A stretch of DNA of 40,061 nucleotides, taken from IMG/VR virus record IMGVR_UViG_3300027365_000004, positions 1 to 40,061 of that record; one strand, 5' to 3'. The notes beneath the pieces are model-generated. The model was given only the letters and a program-made list of their open reading frames with translations. It was not told the DNA's origin and did no database searches. The DNA comes from a virus. Below, piece after piece: positions 23,589 to 31,247 of the stretch; positions within the stretch are counted from its first letter, which is position 1, and every line of letters starts with the position of its first letter. A program made the translations under genes and the position numbers.

Positions 23589-25904
23589 TTAGTGCCCGCG
23601 ATAGGTGACGCGGACGTATTCTCGTGCTTCGTCCAGAAGGCTGGCCAGACCTTCGATGGATTTCTCCTCGGCCATTGATGCTCCCCATGTCGTGTCACTG
23701 GGTACGTGGACCGGCTGCGACCAGCCGAAGTACCACTCCATGAATGCACTGGCTGCTTCCATGCTGGCGTGCAGCAGGGCGGCTGCTTCCTTGGCCACGC
23801 TGTTGTGGGCGTCGGCATAGCAGGCATCATGCACCTGATTGACCAGCACTGCCTTGCCGCCGAAGTTGCGCTTGCGGTAGAAGGCACGCACCGCGATCCA
23901 CATGGCAGCCTTGGCCCACTCGGCCCCGGTGCCTTGCACGACGTAGTTCTTGATCTCGGTCGGCGAGAAGCTGGACCACTTACCCTGCCGCTCGACCACG
24001 AACTTCGGGGCCGGCTGCTCGATGTAGGTGTACAGCTTGTTGTCCGGCGTGCGGTACGAGCCACGGCGGATGTGTACCGACTTGGCCGGGAAGTCCGGGT
24101 GTGCCACCACCTGCCCAGTGGGCACGGCGCTGTCCTCGATCTGCTGCGTCAGGTCTTCGTAGAACGGCTCGACCTCGGGGTAACGCTCCGCGTCTGCATC
24201 GGCAAACGCCTGCGCTTCGTCCTCGCTCATGCCGGTGGACTTGGCGATCTTCGCCACGCCTGCGCCGTACGCTCGCTGGAACGAGAACACCTTGGCCTTC
24301 TTACGCTTGAGCTTCCACTCGGGGTCGGGGTCGATGCCCTTTACATCGTCGCCCTTGCACTTGAGCAGCAGCTCCTCGTCGTACGGCACACCTTCCTTCT
24401 GGCTGACCCGGACGCAGTGCATGTCCAGACCTTCGCGCAAGTCTTGGATCATCTGCGGGCAGGCAGTCAGGATAGCCTGAATGTAAATCTCCAGCGCGGT
24501 AAAGTCGGACTGGATGATCTTGCCTTCCTCGCGCCAGCGGCTGACGAAGACCGTCTTCACTCGGGACTTGTCCCCGGAGCTGAGGTTCTGCAAGTTGGGC
24601 TTCGTCGAGGAGAAGCGGCCTGTCACCGTGGCCGTGTGGTTCAGGGAGTGATGGATCACGCCGTCCTCGTGGACCAGCGTAAGCATCCCCTTCTTCCCAC
24701 CCTTGCCATCCTCGGTGATGAAGTACGTGCCCAAGTCCTTGGTCACGGCGGCGTGCCGGGACAGCGCCTTGAGGAACGGGATGTCTCGCTCACCGAGCGC
24801 ATCCATGACCTCGGAGTTGGTCGAGTACACGCCGGGCGTCGCGCCTTCCCACTCGGGATCGGGCTCGGTGAATCCAGGGAACTCGTACAGGAAATCCTCA
24901 AGGCGGGACTTCGGCTTGTCGAGATCGTTGACCTTGACCTTCTTGGTCTTGGGCTCGCCGGCCTTCTTGCCCGACTTGTAGTACACCTGCTCACCGGCCT
25001 CGTCAAGCACCGGCTCCTCGACGGTCTTCTGTGCGTACGTCGGGTTGCCGTCGTCGTCGAAGATCGGGACGCGCTTCTTGTACGGCACCGAGCCGCCGAA
25101 GATCAGGGCGGAGAGCTGCCGGCGGCTGCCCCAGTTGAACTCGAACGGGATGTCGGTGGGCAGGAACCCGACCAGCTCATCCTTGAGTGTGACCAGCTCC
25201 TCCTCCAGCTCGGTGGCGATCTCGCAGCCAAGCTCGTAGTCGGTGGCCATGCCCTGATACTCGGCCTCGATTGTGTACAGCAGGCTGCCCATGTTCAGCA
25301 GCAGGGACTTGAGCTGTCCGTGCTTGCGGGCTCGGGCAAGCTGGCCACGGAAGATCAGCTCGGTGTTGCCGAGGTCGCCCTCCTCCCCTGTCTCGGTGTT
25401 GCCGACGAGGTAGCGCTCCAGCAGGTCCGGGTCGATCTCATCCGTGTTGACGCCTGCGTTCCACAGCTCCTTCACCTCGTCGACCTTGACGTTGCCACCG
25501 TACTTCGGGGCCGTCTCATCGAGGGAGGCGTACTGCACCTGCGGACCCATCCCTTCGAGCAGGTACTCGGCAAGCTGGCAGTCGAATATCTGACCACCGC
25601 TTGCGACCCACTCGACCCATGCGTCGTAATTCTCCTGCGACTGCACGACGGCGTGATGGATGTCGAACTTGATGTTAAACCCGACCAGCAGCTTGGTGGT
25701 CTTGAGCATGTCGCGGAACCACGAGCTGCCTCGTGACTCCTCGATGGACTCGTGCCGCTTCGACTCACCCCACCGCGCACCTGCTGCCTTCCACCCAGCG
25801 AGCACGATGTAGTTGCGTGCGTCGAAGGGATTGGCCTTGCGGCCATAGCTGGTGTAGGTGGTAGTCTCCAAGTCGAAGGTCACGTATGGGAGCAAGTCGC
25901 TCAC
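23589..25904 (-). CDS. DNA polymerase, family A (T7 gp5-like)
   Basis: The product is 771 aa from a GTG at 25904, chosen because GGGAGGG lies eight bases ahead and the exonuclease motif begins soon after: FDLETT (Asp11, Glu13), then GFNIKFD (Asp81). Polymerase motifs: A SDFTALEIYI, B KAKVFSFQRAYGAG, C QVHDACYAD. A Lys/Glu-rich insertion occurs around residues 290-335. T7 polymerase is 704 aa. Motif C has HDA where Pol I-type enzymes usually have HDE. The start overlaps the 45-aa gene by four bases (GTGA). It would replicate the phage genome with the helicase and primase upstream. Confidence 0.96.
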   Translation of the reverse strand: MSDLLPYVTFDLETTTYTSYGRKANPFDARNYIVLAGWKAAGARWGESKRHESIEESRGSSWFRDMLKTTKLLVGFNIKFDIHHAVVQSQENYDAWVEWVASGGQIFDCQLAEYLLEGMGPQVQYASLDETAPKYGGNVKVDEVKELWNAGVNTDEIDPDLLERYLVGNTETGEEGDLGNTELIFRGQLARARKHGQLKSLLLNMGSLLYTIEAEYQGMATDYELGCEIATELEEELVTLKDELVGFLPTDIPFEFNWGSRRQLSALIFGGSVPYKKRVPIFDDDGNPTYAQKTVEEPVLDEAGEQVYYKSGKKAGEPKTKKVKVNDLDKPKSRLEDFLYEFPGFTEPDPEWEGATPGVYSTNSEVMDALGERDIPFLKALSRHAAVTKDLGTYFITEDGKGGKKGMLTLVHEDGVIHHSLNHTATVTGRFSSTKPNLQNLSSGDKSRVKTVFVSRWREEGKIIQSDFTALEIYIQAILTACPQMIQDLREGLDMHCVRVSQKEGVPYDEELLLKCKGDDVKGIDPDPEWKLKRKKAKVFSFQRAYGAGVAKIAKSTGMSEDEAQAFADADAERYPEVEPFYEDLTQQIEDSAVPTGQVVAHPDFPAKSVHIRRGSYRTPDNKLYTYIEQPAPKFVVERQGKWSSFSPTEIKNYVVQGTGAEWAKAAMWIAVRAFYRKRNFGGKAVLVNQVHDACYADAHNSVAKEAAALLHASMEAASAFMEWYFGWSQPVHVPSDTTWGASMAEEKSIEGLASLLDEAREYVRVTYRGH

Positions 25905-26038
25905 GGTGTTCGCCCTCCCTTGAGAGTAATCAAGATGGTGATGCAGGGTACGATATTCACGCACAGCGTGCGGTTGTATCCTGACCAGTGCGCACCGACC
26001 CAGCACGAGCCGAAGCGCGGCAGCAGTCCGATCTTCAT
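25901..26038 (-). CDS. 45-aa conserved-type small protein
   Basis: ATG at 26038 with GGAGGG just upstream. The product starts MKIGLLPRFGSCWVGAHWSG and ends TLKGGRTP. It has a WVGAH..YNR..CVNIVPC pattern and a hydrophobic C-terminal half (CVNIVPCITILITL) that could be membrane-associated. It is bound on both sides by four-base overlaps (ATGA with the helicase stop, GTGA with the polymerase start). I recall similar short proteins in other lytic phages, but no function is known to me. Confidence 0.8.
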   Translation of the reverse strand: MKIGLLPRFGSCWVGAHWSGYNRTLCVNIVPCITILITLKGGRTP

Positions 26039-27324
26039 GAGCCCTCCACGTACCGCCCGGCCGGGCCATCGAAGATCAGCTCGGCTCGCGGTGACTTGGG
26101 TTGTCCCTCGACGTGCAGCTTGTTCTTCGTCAGCCCGATGAAACGCACGTTCTCGAACGCCTCCTCGTTGCGGGCACCTACTGTGATGATGAAGTCAGCC
26201 GCGCCTTGCTTGCCCGTCTTGCTATCCTTGAGCATTGACAGAGTAGGATACGGTAGGCCATCGCCCTCCGCACTGATCTGGCTCGTCGCAACAATCGGGC
26301 AGTCGTACTTGACGCCCAGCTCACGAGCCCACTGGTACATGCCCTCAAGGATGGAGTCCTGCCGTTGTCCGCCATTGATGACGCTCCCGTCGAAGTTGAC
26401 GTTGTCGATCATGTCGAAGATCACGAGGCCCGGCTTGATCTGGCGCAGTATCTCCTCGACCTGCCATGCACGGTAGCCGTGGATGTTCAGCACCTTGAGC
26501 CGCATCTTGTCCACGCCCAGTGCCTCAGCGTACGCATCCCACAGCTTGCCGGCCTTCTGCATCTCGACCAGCTTCGAGGTCGACAGGCCCAAGGCGGACT
26601 GGATGCAGCGCTTGAGGATGCGGTTGCCCGGCCCCTCGTTGTTCAGCCAGATGATGGTGCGCTCGGGATCGTCAGGGTAGACGGTGTCGAGCTGGCCGGC
26701 CATGTACGTGACGTTGTCCGAGAGCGCCGTGGTCTTACCTTTGTCCGGGCGGCCGGCAAGGATTCCGAAGTCGCCGGGGCGAAGCGGGCGCATGGACAGG
26801 TTGAGGCAGCCCCACCGCCAGTGGAAGCCGGTGTCGTTCACGTCGTCATCGAACAGTGACTCGTCTGCCTCGACGATGGGCAGGTTGAGCGTGCGCTTGC
26901 CCTGCTTCTCGTACTCCTCCAGCATGTGCCTGAGCTGGAAGGGAATGTCGATCTCCTCCTCGGCCTCGTACGCAGTGATGGCGTCCGCCATGCGCAGCGC
27001 GAGGTCCGCTTCGAGGAGCTTGCCGATCAGCATGTCTCGGCTGCCGGGGTCGAGGTCCGACTCGGCTTGGTGGAAGATGTGGCGGTAGACTTGCAGGTCT
27101 TCCTGCGTCAGCGTCCGGTGCGCCACCATGCTGAACCATGTCATGAACTGGCCAGTGAGCGGGATCGTGTCACACTCCTCGGCCTGCTCGAAGTATTTGC
27201 CGAAGTCCTTGAGGATTACCTGCGTGCGCTGCTCCAGCGTTCGGGAGTTGACGACGCGCTTGAGGCGGTCGTACTCCTTGCGATGCTTGAGTAGTTGCAG
27301 CAGGCTGATGTCAATCGAACTCAC
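26035..27324 (-). CDS. Replicative DNA helicase (DnaB/T7 gp4B-like)
   Basis: The product is 429 aa. The RecA-type core has Walker A GRPDKGKT at residues 191-198, Walker B LVIFD near 300-304 followed by MIDNVN, and the downstream CPIVATSQISAEGDG segment. The N-terminal 150 residues are helical. As in phiKMV, helicase and primase are separate genes, while T7 fuses them in gp4. A GTG at 27324 with AGGAGGG seven to eight bases ahead is the likely start, 14 bases inside the primase end. A degenerate phage promoter lies just upstream. Confidence 0.94.
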   Translation of the reverse strand: MSSIDISLLQLLKHRKEYDRLKRVVNSRTLEQRTQVILKDFGKYFEQAEECDTIPLTGQFMTWFSMVAHRTLTQEDLQVYRHIFHQAESDLDPGSRDMLIGKLLEADLALRMADAITAYEAEEEIDIPFQLRHMLEEYEKQGKRTLNLPIVEADESLFDDDVNDTGFHWRWGCLNLSMRPLRPGDFGILAGRPDKGKTTALSDNVTYMAGQLDTVYPDDPERTIIWLNNEGPGNRILKRCIQSALGLSTSKLVEMQKAGKLWDAYAEALGVDKMRLKVLNIHGYRAWQVEEILRQIKPGLVIFDMIDNVNFDGSVINGGQRQDSILEGMYQWARELGVKYDCPIVATSQISAEGDGLPYPTLSMLKDSKTGKQGAADFIITVGARNEEAFENVRFIGLTKNKLHVEGQPKSPRAELIFDGPAGRYVEGS

Positions 27325-28144
27325 TCGATGCCCTCCTGAGTTTAGCTATTAGTGGCTCAGTCAATTCGCTGATCTCCTTCCGGCTGTGAAGTTTGGGGTC
27401 ACGCTCGGACACCAGATTGCAGCACTGGATGCCCACACTCCGCAGCGTGCGCAGCGTCTTCGCTGCTCCCCGCTTGCCGGCTGCATCGGGATCGAGCCAG
27501 ACTATCACGGGCTTGCCTGCTTCGATCAAGGCGGACAGCATCGAGCCGTGCAGCTTCGTGCCCAGCATTGACCAGCCCTCTGCGACCAGCCCTACCTTGG
27601 CTGCACTCAGGATGTCCTCGGTCAGCACGATGAACTCGGCGGTGCCGTACCGTGGCAGCACCCGGGTCTTGTCCACGTCCGGGTTCAGGTACTTGGGTTG
27701 ATGATCCTTCCTCACGGCGCGTGCCTGCCAGTACACCACACGCCCATCGTTGACGACGGGCAGGACCACACGCCCGGACTTCTCGTGGTAGTAGAAGCCA
27801 AGCTGTGCAATCTCGTGGTTGCCGATGCCTGCCCGATACAGCCACAGGCGCGCCTCCTTGGGCCACGTCTGAGGGTCTTGGTTCGGTGGGCCGGGCGGTG
27901 CGACGGAGCTGATGACCGAGCGATCACCAGCCTCGCGCTGGCGGCGGGCCTCGACCAGCTCGGCAAGGGATGGTTCCTTGCTTTGGTAGCCGGGCTCGCC
28001 ACACCTGAAACAGTACGCCGAGTATCCGTCGACCTTGTGGTTGACGATCATCGGCGTGCCATCGCCGCAATCGTGCGCGACCCTGCTCTTGCCACCGACA
28101 GGCAGGGCCTGTGCTTGTGGCAGCCACGAGTCAAGGTCGAGCAT
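27311..28144 (-). CDS. DNA primase (T7 gp4A-like, separate gene)
   Basis: The product is 277 aa. The N-terminus carries a zinc-binding element: HDC at 24-26 and CFRC at Cys45/Cys48. The Toprim catalytic region follows, with VLTED (Glu177) and VWLDPDAAGKRGA (Asp218, Asp220). It would synthesise primers for the lagging strand. The C-terminus overlaps the helicase start. It is preceded by the 77-aa gene with a 2-bp gap. Confidence 0.94.
   Translation of the reverse strand: MLDLDSWLPQAQALPVGGKSRVAHDCGDGTPMIVNHKVDGYSAYCFRCGEPGYQSKEPSLAELVEARRQREAGDRSVISSVAPPGPPNQDPQTWPKEARLWLYRAGIGNHEIAQLGFYYHEKSGRVVLPVVNDGRVVYWQARAVRKDHQPKYLNPDVDKTRVLPRYGTAEFIVLTEDILSAAKVGLVAEGWSMLGTKLHGSMLSALIEAGKPVIVWLDPDAAGKRGAAKTLRTLRSVGIQCCNLVSERDPKLHSRKEISELTEPLIAKLRRASSEFD
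27342..27359 (-). promoter_or_regulatory. Degenerate phage promoter before helicase
   Basis: Fourteen of 18 positions match the consensus, including an unbroken CCACTAATAG; the differences are at the upstream GATC and the initial transcribed bases. It lies inside the primase coding end. The predicted start near 27346 is 22 nt before the helicase GTG and leaves its AGGAGGG intact. It could be a weak promoter or a remnant. Confidence 0.5.
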
Positions 28145-28146
28145 GG

Positions 28147-28380
28147 TTACTCCTCGGCGTAGTGGCGCAGCTTGTCGGTCAGGTAGTCGCGCAGCTCTCG
28201 GGCAGACGCGATCGACAGCGTGGTGTGCGGGGCGTCTACCGAGATTGCGCCTACGAGGCCGTCAGTCTGCCCCGGCTCTACCAGCACGCGCACTCTGTTA
28301 AAGCCCTCGGCGCAGTGAATCTCAATGACTTCATGTTGGCCGCCGGCCCAGCCGGTGTTGTTCACGGTTACGATAGGCAT
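28147..28380 (-). CDS. Small protein of unknown function
   Basis: The product is 77 aa, starting MPIVTVNNTGWAGGQHEVIE. The start is set by AGGAG seven bases ahead; longer in-frame starts lack one. An N-terminal beta-type half is followed by a helical C-terminus (IASARELRDYLTDKLRHYAEE). It lies directly before primase and is probably cotranscribed with it. Confidence 0.75.
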   Translation of the reverse strand: MPIVTVNNTGWAGGQHEVIEIHCAEGFNRVRVLVEPGQTDGLVGAISVDAPHTTLSIASARELRDYLTDKLRHYAEE

Positions 28381-28405
28381 AAGTCTTCTCCTGTCAGATG
28401 ACACA

Positions 28406-28428
28406 AGGGCGGACGACATGCCCGCCCT
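28406..28428 (-). other. GC-rich intergenic stem-loop
   Basis: AGGGCGG (28428-28422) pairs perfectly with CCGCCCT (28412-28406). Outside it CACA and TGTG can extend the stem across a bulge. It lies between the stop at 28442 and the next ribosome site. No U-tract follows, so RNA processing or stabilisation is more likely than termination. Confidence 0.5.
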
Positions 28429-28441
28429 GTTTGTGCTGCTG

Positions 28442-28759
28442 TTACTCGGCTTCGGTCACGGTGCCGACGAACTCCACCTTGCTGACCGGCAGCTTCAACG
28501 TCTCAGCATCGAAGCCGTCGCCGACCAGCACAGCCACGAGGATGCCACGGTCGGTGTCCTTGGCAGCTTGGAAGGTTCCGTCTTCGACGCTGCCATCACG
28601 ACGGGTGACACGCACCGGGTCGCCTGCCTTGTGGTCGAACACCTCGCCCTGTGCCTTGGCCTGTGCTTCGAGGGCCTCGGCTTTCTCGATCAGCTTGGCA
28701 GCCTGCTCACGCTTGGCGGTGGCTTCTTCGTTCAGTGCGGCGATAGTCTTGGTAGCCAT
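28442..28759 (-). CDS. Small protein of unknown function, first gene of the replication unit
   Basis: The product is 105 aa, starting MATKTIAALNEEATAKREQA. A charged N-terminal coiled coil (about 1-40) is followed by a beta-rich domain with GDPVRVTRRDGSVEDGTFQ, which looks like a small barrel. It shares its exact 22-bp ribosome-binding leader with the ssDNA-binding gene and is the first gene after the phage promoter at 28836, so high expression is likely. Function unknown. Confidence 0.8.
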   Translation of the reverse strand: MATKTIAALNEEATAKREQAAKLIEKAEALEAQAKAQGEVFDHKAGDPVRVTRRDGSVEDGTFQAAKDTDRGILVAVLVGDGFDAETLKLPVSKVEFVGTVTEAE

Positions 28760-28776
28760 TGTCTTCAATCTCCTAG
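28755..28776 (-). repeat. 22-bp translation-initiation leader, copy 2
   Basis: Identical to 23563-23584, covering AGGAG, the spacer ATTGAAGACA and the ATG of the 105-aa gene. Flanks differ on both sides. This copy sits in a transcript started at the phage promoter 60 bp upstream. Confidence 0.9.
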
Positions 28777-28793
28777 AGTTTCATTCGGTTGCA

Positions 28794-28813
28794 ATAGATA
28801 CAGTATTATCTAT
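28794..28813 (-). promoter_or_regulatory. AT-rich hairpin in the leader of the replication unit
   Basis: ATAGATA pairs with TATCTAT around a 6-base loop, midway between the phage promoter at 28836 and the ribosome site of the 105-aa gene. The leader is clearly AT-richer than the genome. It may be an mRNA 5'-structure or a DNA unwinding element close to a promoter. Confidence 0.45.
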
Positions 28814-28835
28814 CGCTTATAAGTTGCGGTTTGAT

Positions 28836-28853
28836 TATCCTATTAGTGGATCA
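28836..28853 (-). promoter_or_regulatory. Phage RNA polymerase promoter (replication unit)
   Basis: An exact copy of TGATCCACTAATAGGATA on the minus strand. It lies between the stop at 28855 and the 105-aa gene, with predicted +1 near 28840 and an 80-nt leader. It would drive the replication genes late in infection, after host-polymerase transcription. In T7-like phages such a promoter next to an AT-rich stretch can also act as a replication origin (inference). Confidence 0.87.
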
Positions 28854-28854
28854 C

Positions 28855-29211
28855 TTATTCCGAGGCGAGTTGAGTCTCCTGTTTATCGTGGGTTTCCAGT
28901 GCCTGACCCAGCTTGCGGTGCAGGGTATTGAGCGGCTTGCGGGCAACCCGCGAATCACGGATGCGGGCATCGTGCTTGCTGATCTTCTCGTTGAGTTGGT
29001 CGTTCGCATCACGCAGCGAGTAGTCGCGGATGCGGGCAGCCTTGGCCAGCGCGTCTTGGTACTCGGCCTGAGCCACCTCGACTTGCGCTTGGTACACGAT
29101 GCCGGCAGTCTCGATCTCCTCCTCGGACTTCTCGATCCGGGCGTCGTGCTTGGCCACGTCTCGGCCGAGCTTGCGGTGTGCCAGTTGCAGGGCCTTGATG
29201 ATGATGCTCAT
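28855..29211 (-). CDS. Coiled-coil protein of unknown function
   Basis: The product is 118 aa, starting MSIIIKALQLAHRKLGRDVA. It is almost wholly alpha-helical and charged. A short element is repeated: HRKLGRDVAKHDARIEKSEE near the start and HRKLGQALETHDKQE at the end, with KHDARIRDSR between them. This suggests internal duplication of a helical hairpin. GGAGAG lies six bases before the ATG; a GTG two codons upstream is less likely. Function unknown. Confidence 0.8.
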   Translation of the reverse strand: MSIIIKALQLAHRKLGRDVAKHDARIEKSEEEIETAGIVYQAQVEVAQAEYQDALAKAARIRDYSLRDANDQLNEKISKHDARIRDSRVARKPLNTLHRKLGQALETHDKQETQLASE

Positions 29212-29213
29212 GG

Positions 29214-29471
29214 TCACTCTCCTTCGTCGGTGCTGAGGTAGTCTTCGCTGATGCAGACGATGTACTCGTCGTCCAGCTCGATGTCGTAGTCGATAGCGAA
29301 GTGCGGACAGTCCGGGTAAGTCCAGACCTCAACGACCACGCCGACCTTGCCGATGTCCTCGCCCTCCGGCAGCAGCAGGTGCGGATTAGGGTCGATGGCT
29401 CGGCGGGCGATCAGCGGCTCGCCCTCGATGCGAACCTTTTGGTTGACGCTAAACTTCGGTTGCTTGCTCAT
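29214..29471 (-). CDS. Small acidic protein of unknown function
   Basis: The product is 85 aa, starting MSKQPKFSVNQKVRIEGEPL. A beta-rich core (KVGVVVEVWTYPDCPHFAID) and an acidic C-terminus (DDEYIVCISEDYLSTDEGE) resemble small SH3-like barrels, but the family is not recognised. GGAG seven bases before the ATG sets the start, which lies inside the preceding 50-aa gene. Confidence 0.75.
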   Translation of the reverse strand: MSKQPKFSVNQKVRIEGEPLIARRAIDPNPHLLLPEGEDIGKVGVVVEVWTYPDCPHFAIDYDIELDDEYIVCISEDYLSTDEGE

Positions 29472-29601
29472 CGTCTTGCTCCAGCAGCTTGTACCCAATG
29501 GCAAGCGCGGTGCCATACTGATCGTCGCGGCCCAGCAGGCCACACTCAGAGAGCGGTGAGATACCCACCGCCCCCAGCTCTGACTCCCATGAATCAAACA
29601 T
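29449..29601 (-). CDS. 50-aa protein of unknown function
   Basis: ATG at 29601 shares a base with the stop of the upstream gene (TGATG), and the frame closes at 29449 inside the next gene. The product starts MFDSWESELGAVGISPLSEC and ends with the acidic EQDDEQATEV. No independent ribosome site is evident, so translational coupling is implied. The only support is the tight packing and the otherwise unexplained 130-bp gap it fills. Confidence 0.6.
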   Translation of the reverse strand: MFDSWESELGAVGISPLSECGLLGRDDQYGTALAIGYKLLEQDDEQATEV

Positions 29602-30020
29602 CAGTGAACTGTGCCTCCCTCCGGGTCGACGTTGCCGACGATGCTGCCGAGCGCGGAGTCAAGCTGCTCGGTCACACGCGGGATCAGGTCTTGCAGGGCA
29701 GCGACCACCGCGTCGGCGTGCTGCGCACCGAAGGTCTTGCCGAACAGCAGGATGTTGTTACCTGCCGGCGAGTCCTTGACTACTGCCCGGACCACATCGC
29801 TCGGGCAGTTGCCTTGCAGGACGTAGAAGTATGCCGTGCCGTCGGCGGTACTCGGACGCTCAGGGCAGTTGGGCACCGAAGCCACGATGAATACCGGCGC
29901 ATCTTCGTCGGCAGAGTTGAGCTTGCCTTGCTCGATGGCCCCGGCGTCCGGGCCGTACATCCCAGTGCCGAGGATGAAGGAGACGAGCAAGCCATGCACG
30001 TTGGTAGTGTTATCGCTCAT
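29601..30020 (-). CDS. Early protein of unknown function
   Basis: The product is 139 aa, starting MSDNTTNVHGLLVSFILGTG. A hydrophobic stretch at 9-20 is short for a membrane span. The middle has beta-type segments (APVFIVASVPNCPE, TAYFYVLQGN), and a helical C-terminus contains HADAVVAALQDLIPRVTEQL. GAGGAC lies about eight bases ahead of the ATG. No domain recognised. Confidence 0.75.
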   Translation of the reverse strand: MSDNTTNVHGLLVSFILGTGMYGPDAGAIEQGKLNSADEDAPVFIVASVPNCPERPSTADGTAYFYVLQGNCPSDVVRAVVKDSPAGNNILLFGKTFGAQHADAVVAALQDLIPRVTEQLDSALGSIVGNVDPEGGTVH

Positions 30021-30030
30021 TGGGTAGTCC

Positions 30031-30654
30031 TCAGTCGATGATGTTGTTGGCGAAGTAGTGCAGGGTTGACCAGTGCAGCGGAGCATCCGGCCCACCGTCG
30101 GAGAGATCGCGCCACTCGACGTGGTAGTACAGCTCCGAGTCGATGTCCTTGTTGCGGAACACCTGATATGCGACAGGTGCGCCACTCTCCCGATCCCGGG
30201 ACAGGTACACGCTACCTTCGGCGGCGAGGACGTGGCCGTACAGCAGGTCGTGCAGCTCCTCGTTGTACGTGCCCGGCACAGGCACGCCGTCGTCCGTGTC
30301 CGGCACCAGCTCATGGAACCACACCGTATCACCTGCGGTGTGCGGGTGCAGCCCGGTGTACGCGGCCACCGCTTGCGATAGCAGATCGTACCGGAACGCG
30401 CCCGGATAGCCCTCGTCATACGGAACCAGCCGCTCGACGAGCAGCCCGACCCCGCCAACTGCATCGGTGGTGGTGCTGGCGCTGGCCCGATAGCGATGCT
30501 TGTCGTGACGCTGGATGCTGAACACGAACGGCCAGTGTCCCGGCGTGACCGCAGCCCCGTCCGGTCCCCAACCGGGAGGCACGCCCATCCGACGTACCGT
30601 GTCCTCGATGTGCCGGCGCAGCTCGCGCCGCTGCTTGGCATTATACAGTGCCAT
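30031..30654 (-). CDS. Early protein of unknown function
   Basis: The product is 207 aa, starting MALYNAKQRRELRRHIEDTV. AGGAGG six bases before the ATG is the strongest ribosome site in the early region. A basic helical start is followed by an aromatic-rich, probably globular domain (GHWPFVFSIQRHDKHRYRAS) and an acidic segment around VPDTDDGVPVPGTYNEELHD. It is the largest early gene. No family recognised. Confidence 0.78.
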   Translation of the reverse strand: MALYNAKQRRELRRHIEDTVRRMGVPPGWGPDGAAVTPGHWPFVFSIQRHDKHRYRASASTTTDAVGGVGLLVERLVPYDEGYPGAFRYDLLSQAVAAYTGLHPHTAGDTVWFHELVPDTDDGVPVPGTYNEELHDLLYGHVLAAEGSVYLSRDRESGAPVAYQVFRNKDIDSELYYHVEWRDLSDGGPDAPLHWSTLHYFANNIID

Positions 30655-30686
30655 GTGAATCCTCCTGTGCGCCTGTCTCAGCGCCG

Positions 30687-31076
30687 TTAGCATGAACCCA
30701 AGCTGCCCGTCAGGGTAGGAGTCAAACGCAGCGCTCGTGCCTGCTGCCGGCCCACCTCGTCGGCCACACTCAGCGGCCACGTCCCGGGCGCAAGATCGCG
30801 CTCCCGCTCAGCCCGAGCCAGCAGCCGGGCAATCTCGTGCGCACCGGAGACGGAGAACATGGGCGGCGTACTGCGCACGCCTCCGCCGCCGTTAGTCTCG
30901 ATAGCCCACATGCCATTGCCGTAACCTACCACACGGTACGGCCATGTGTCACCGACGCTATGCCCACGCAGCCCGCCCTCGGTGGCAGAGTGGCCGGCAG
31001 TCTTGCTCACCGGACGCTCGATGTAGTGCGAAGGCTCGCCGCGCTTGCGCTGGATGATGCTGTCAACGATGCTCAT
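30687..31076 (-). CDS. Early protein of unknown function
   Basis: The product is 129 aa, starting MSIVDSIIQRKRGEPSHYIE. The central part (TWPYRVVGYGNGMWAIETNG) is Gly/aromatic-rich; the C-terminus is helical and basic (HEIARLLARAERERD). ATGA overlap with the upstream 45-aa membrane gene; GGGAG seven bases ahead. No domain recognised. Confidence 0.72.
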   Translation of the reverse strand: MSIVDSIIQRKRGEPSHYIERPVSKTAGHSATEGGLRGHSVGDTWPYRVVGYGNGMWAIETNGGGGVRSTPPMFSVSGAHEIARLLARAERERDLAPGTWPLSVADEVGRQQARALRLTPTLTGSLGSC

Positions 31077-31210
31077 GTTGTGACTCCCGGTATTCCCCAC
31101 TCGATGAAGCACAGGATGACGAAGACTCCCAGCCAGCCTGCGATGTACAGGAAGAACGCCCAGTATGGGTGCCGATCTCCCCACTCATGGTAACGTGAAC
31201 GCTTCCGCAT
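31073..31210 (-). CDS. 45-aa single-span membrane protein
   Basis: ATG at 31210 is preceded by GGAGG. The product begins MRKRSRYHEWGDRHPYWAFF and contains a hydrophobic span of about 20 residues from Trp17 (AFFLYIAGWLGVFVILCFIE) with a basic N-terminus, so an N-in inner-membrane protein is likely. It overlaps the next gene as ATGA. Small early membrane proteins in lytic phages often act on the host envelope or block superinfection, but nothing shows that here. Confidence 0.72.
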   Translation of the reverse strand: MRKRSRYHEWGDRHPYWAFFLYIAGWLGVFVILCFIEWGIPGVTT

Positions 31211-31247
31211 CCTTGCCTCCCTCGATTAACGGCACTCTTGTTGAAGC

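Noticed and set aside
23706-25736. Plus-strand open frame of 676 codons opposite DNA polymerase
   Set aside because: It is a shadow of the polymerase frame; the product is Leu/Val/His-rich without any domain pattern, and no plus-strand promoter is seen.
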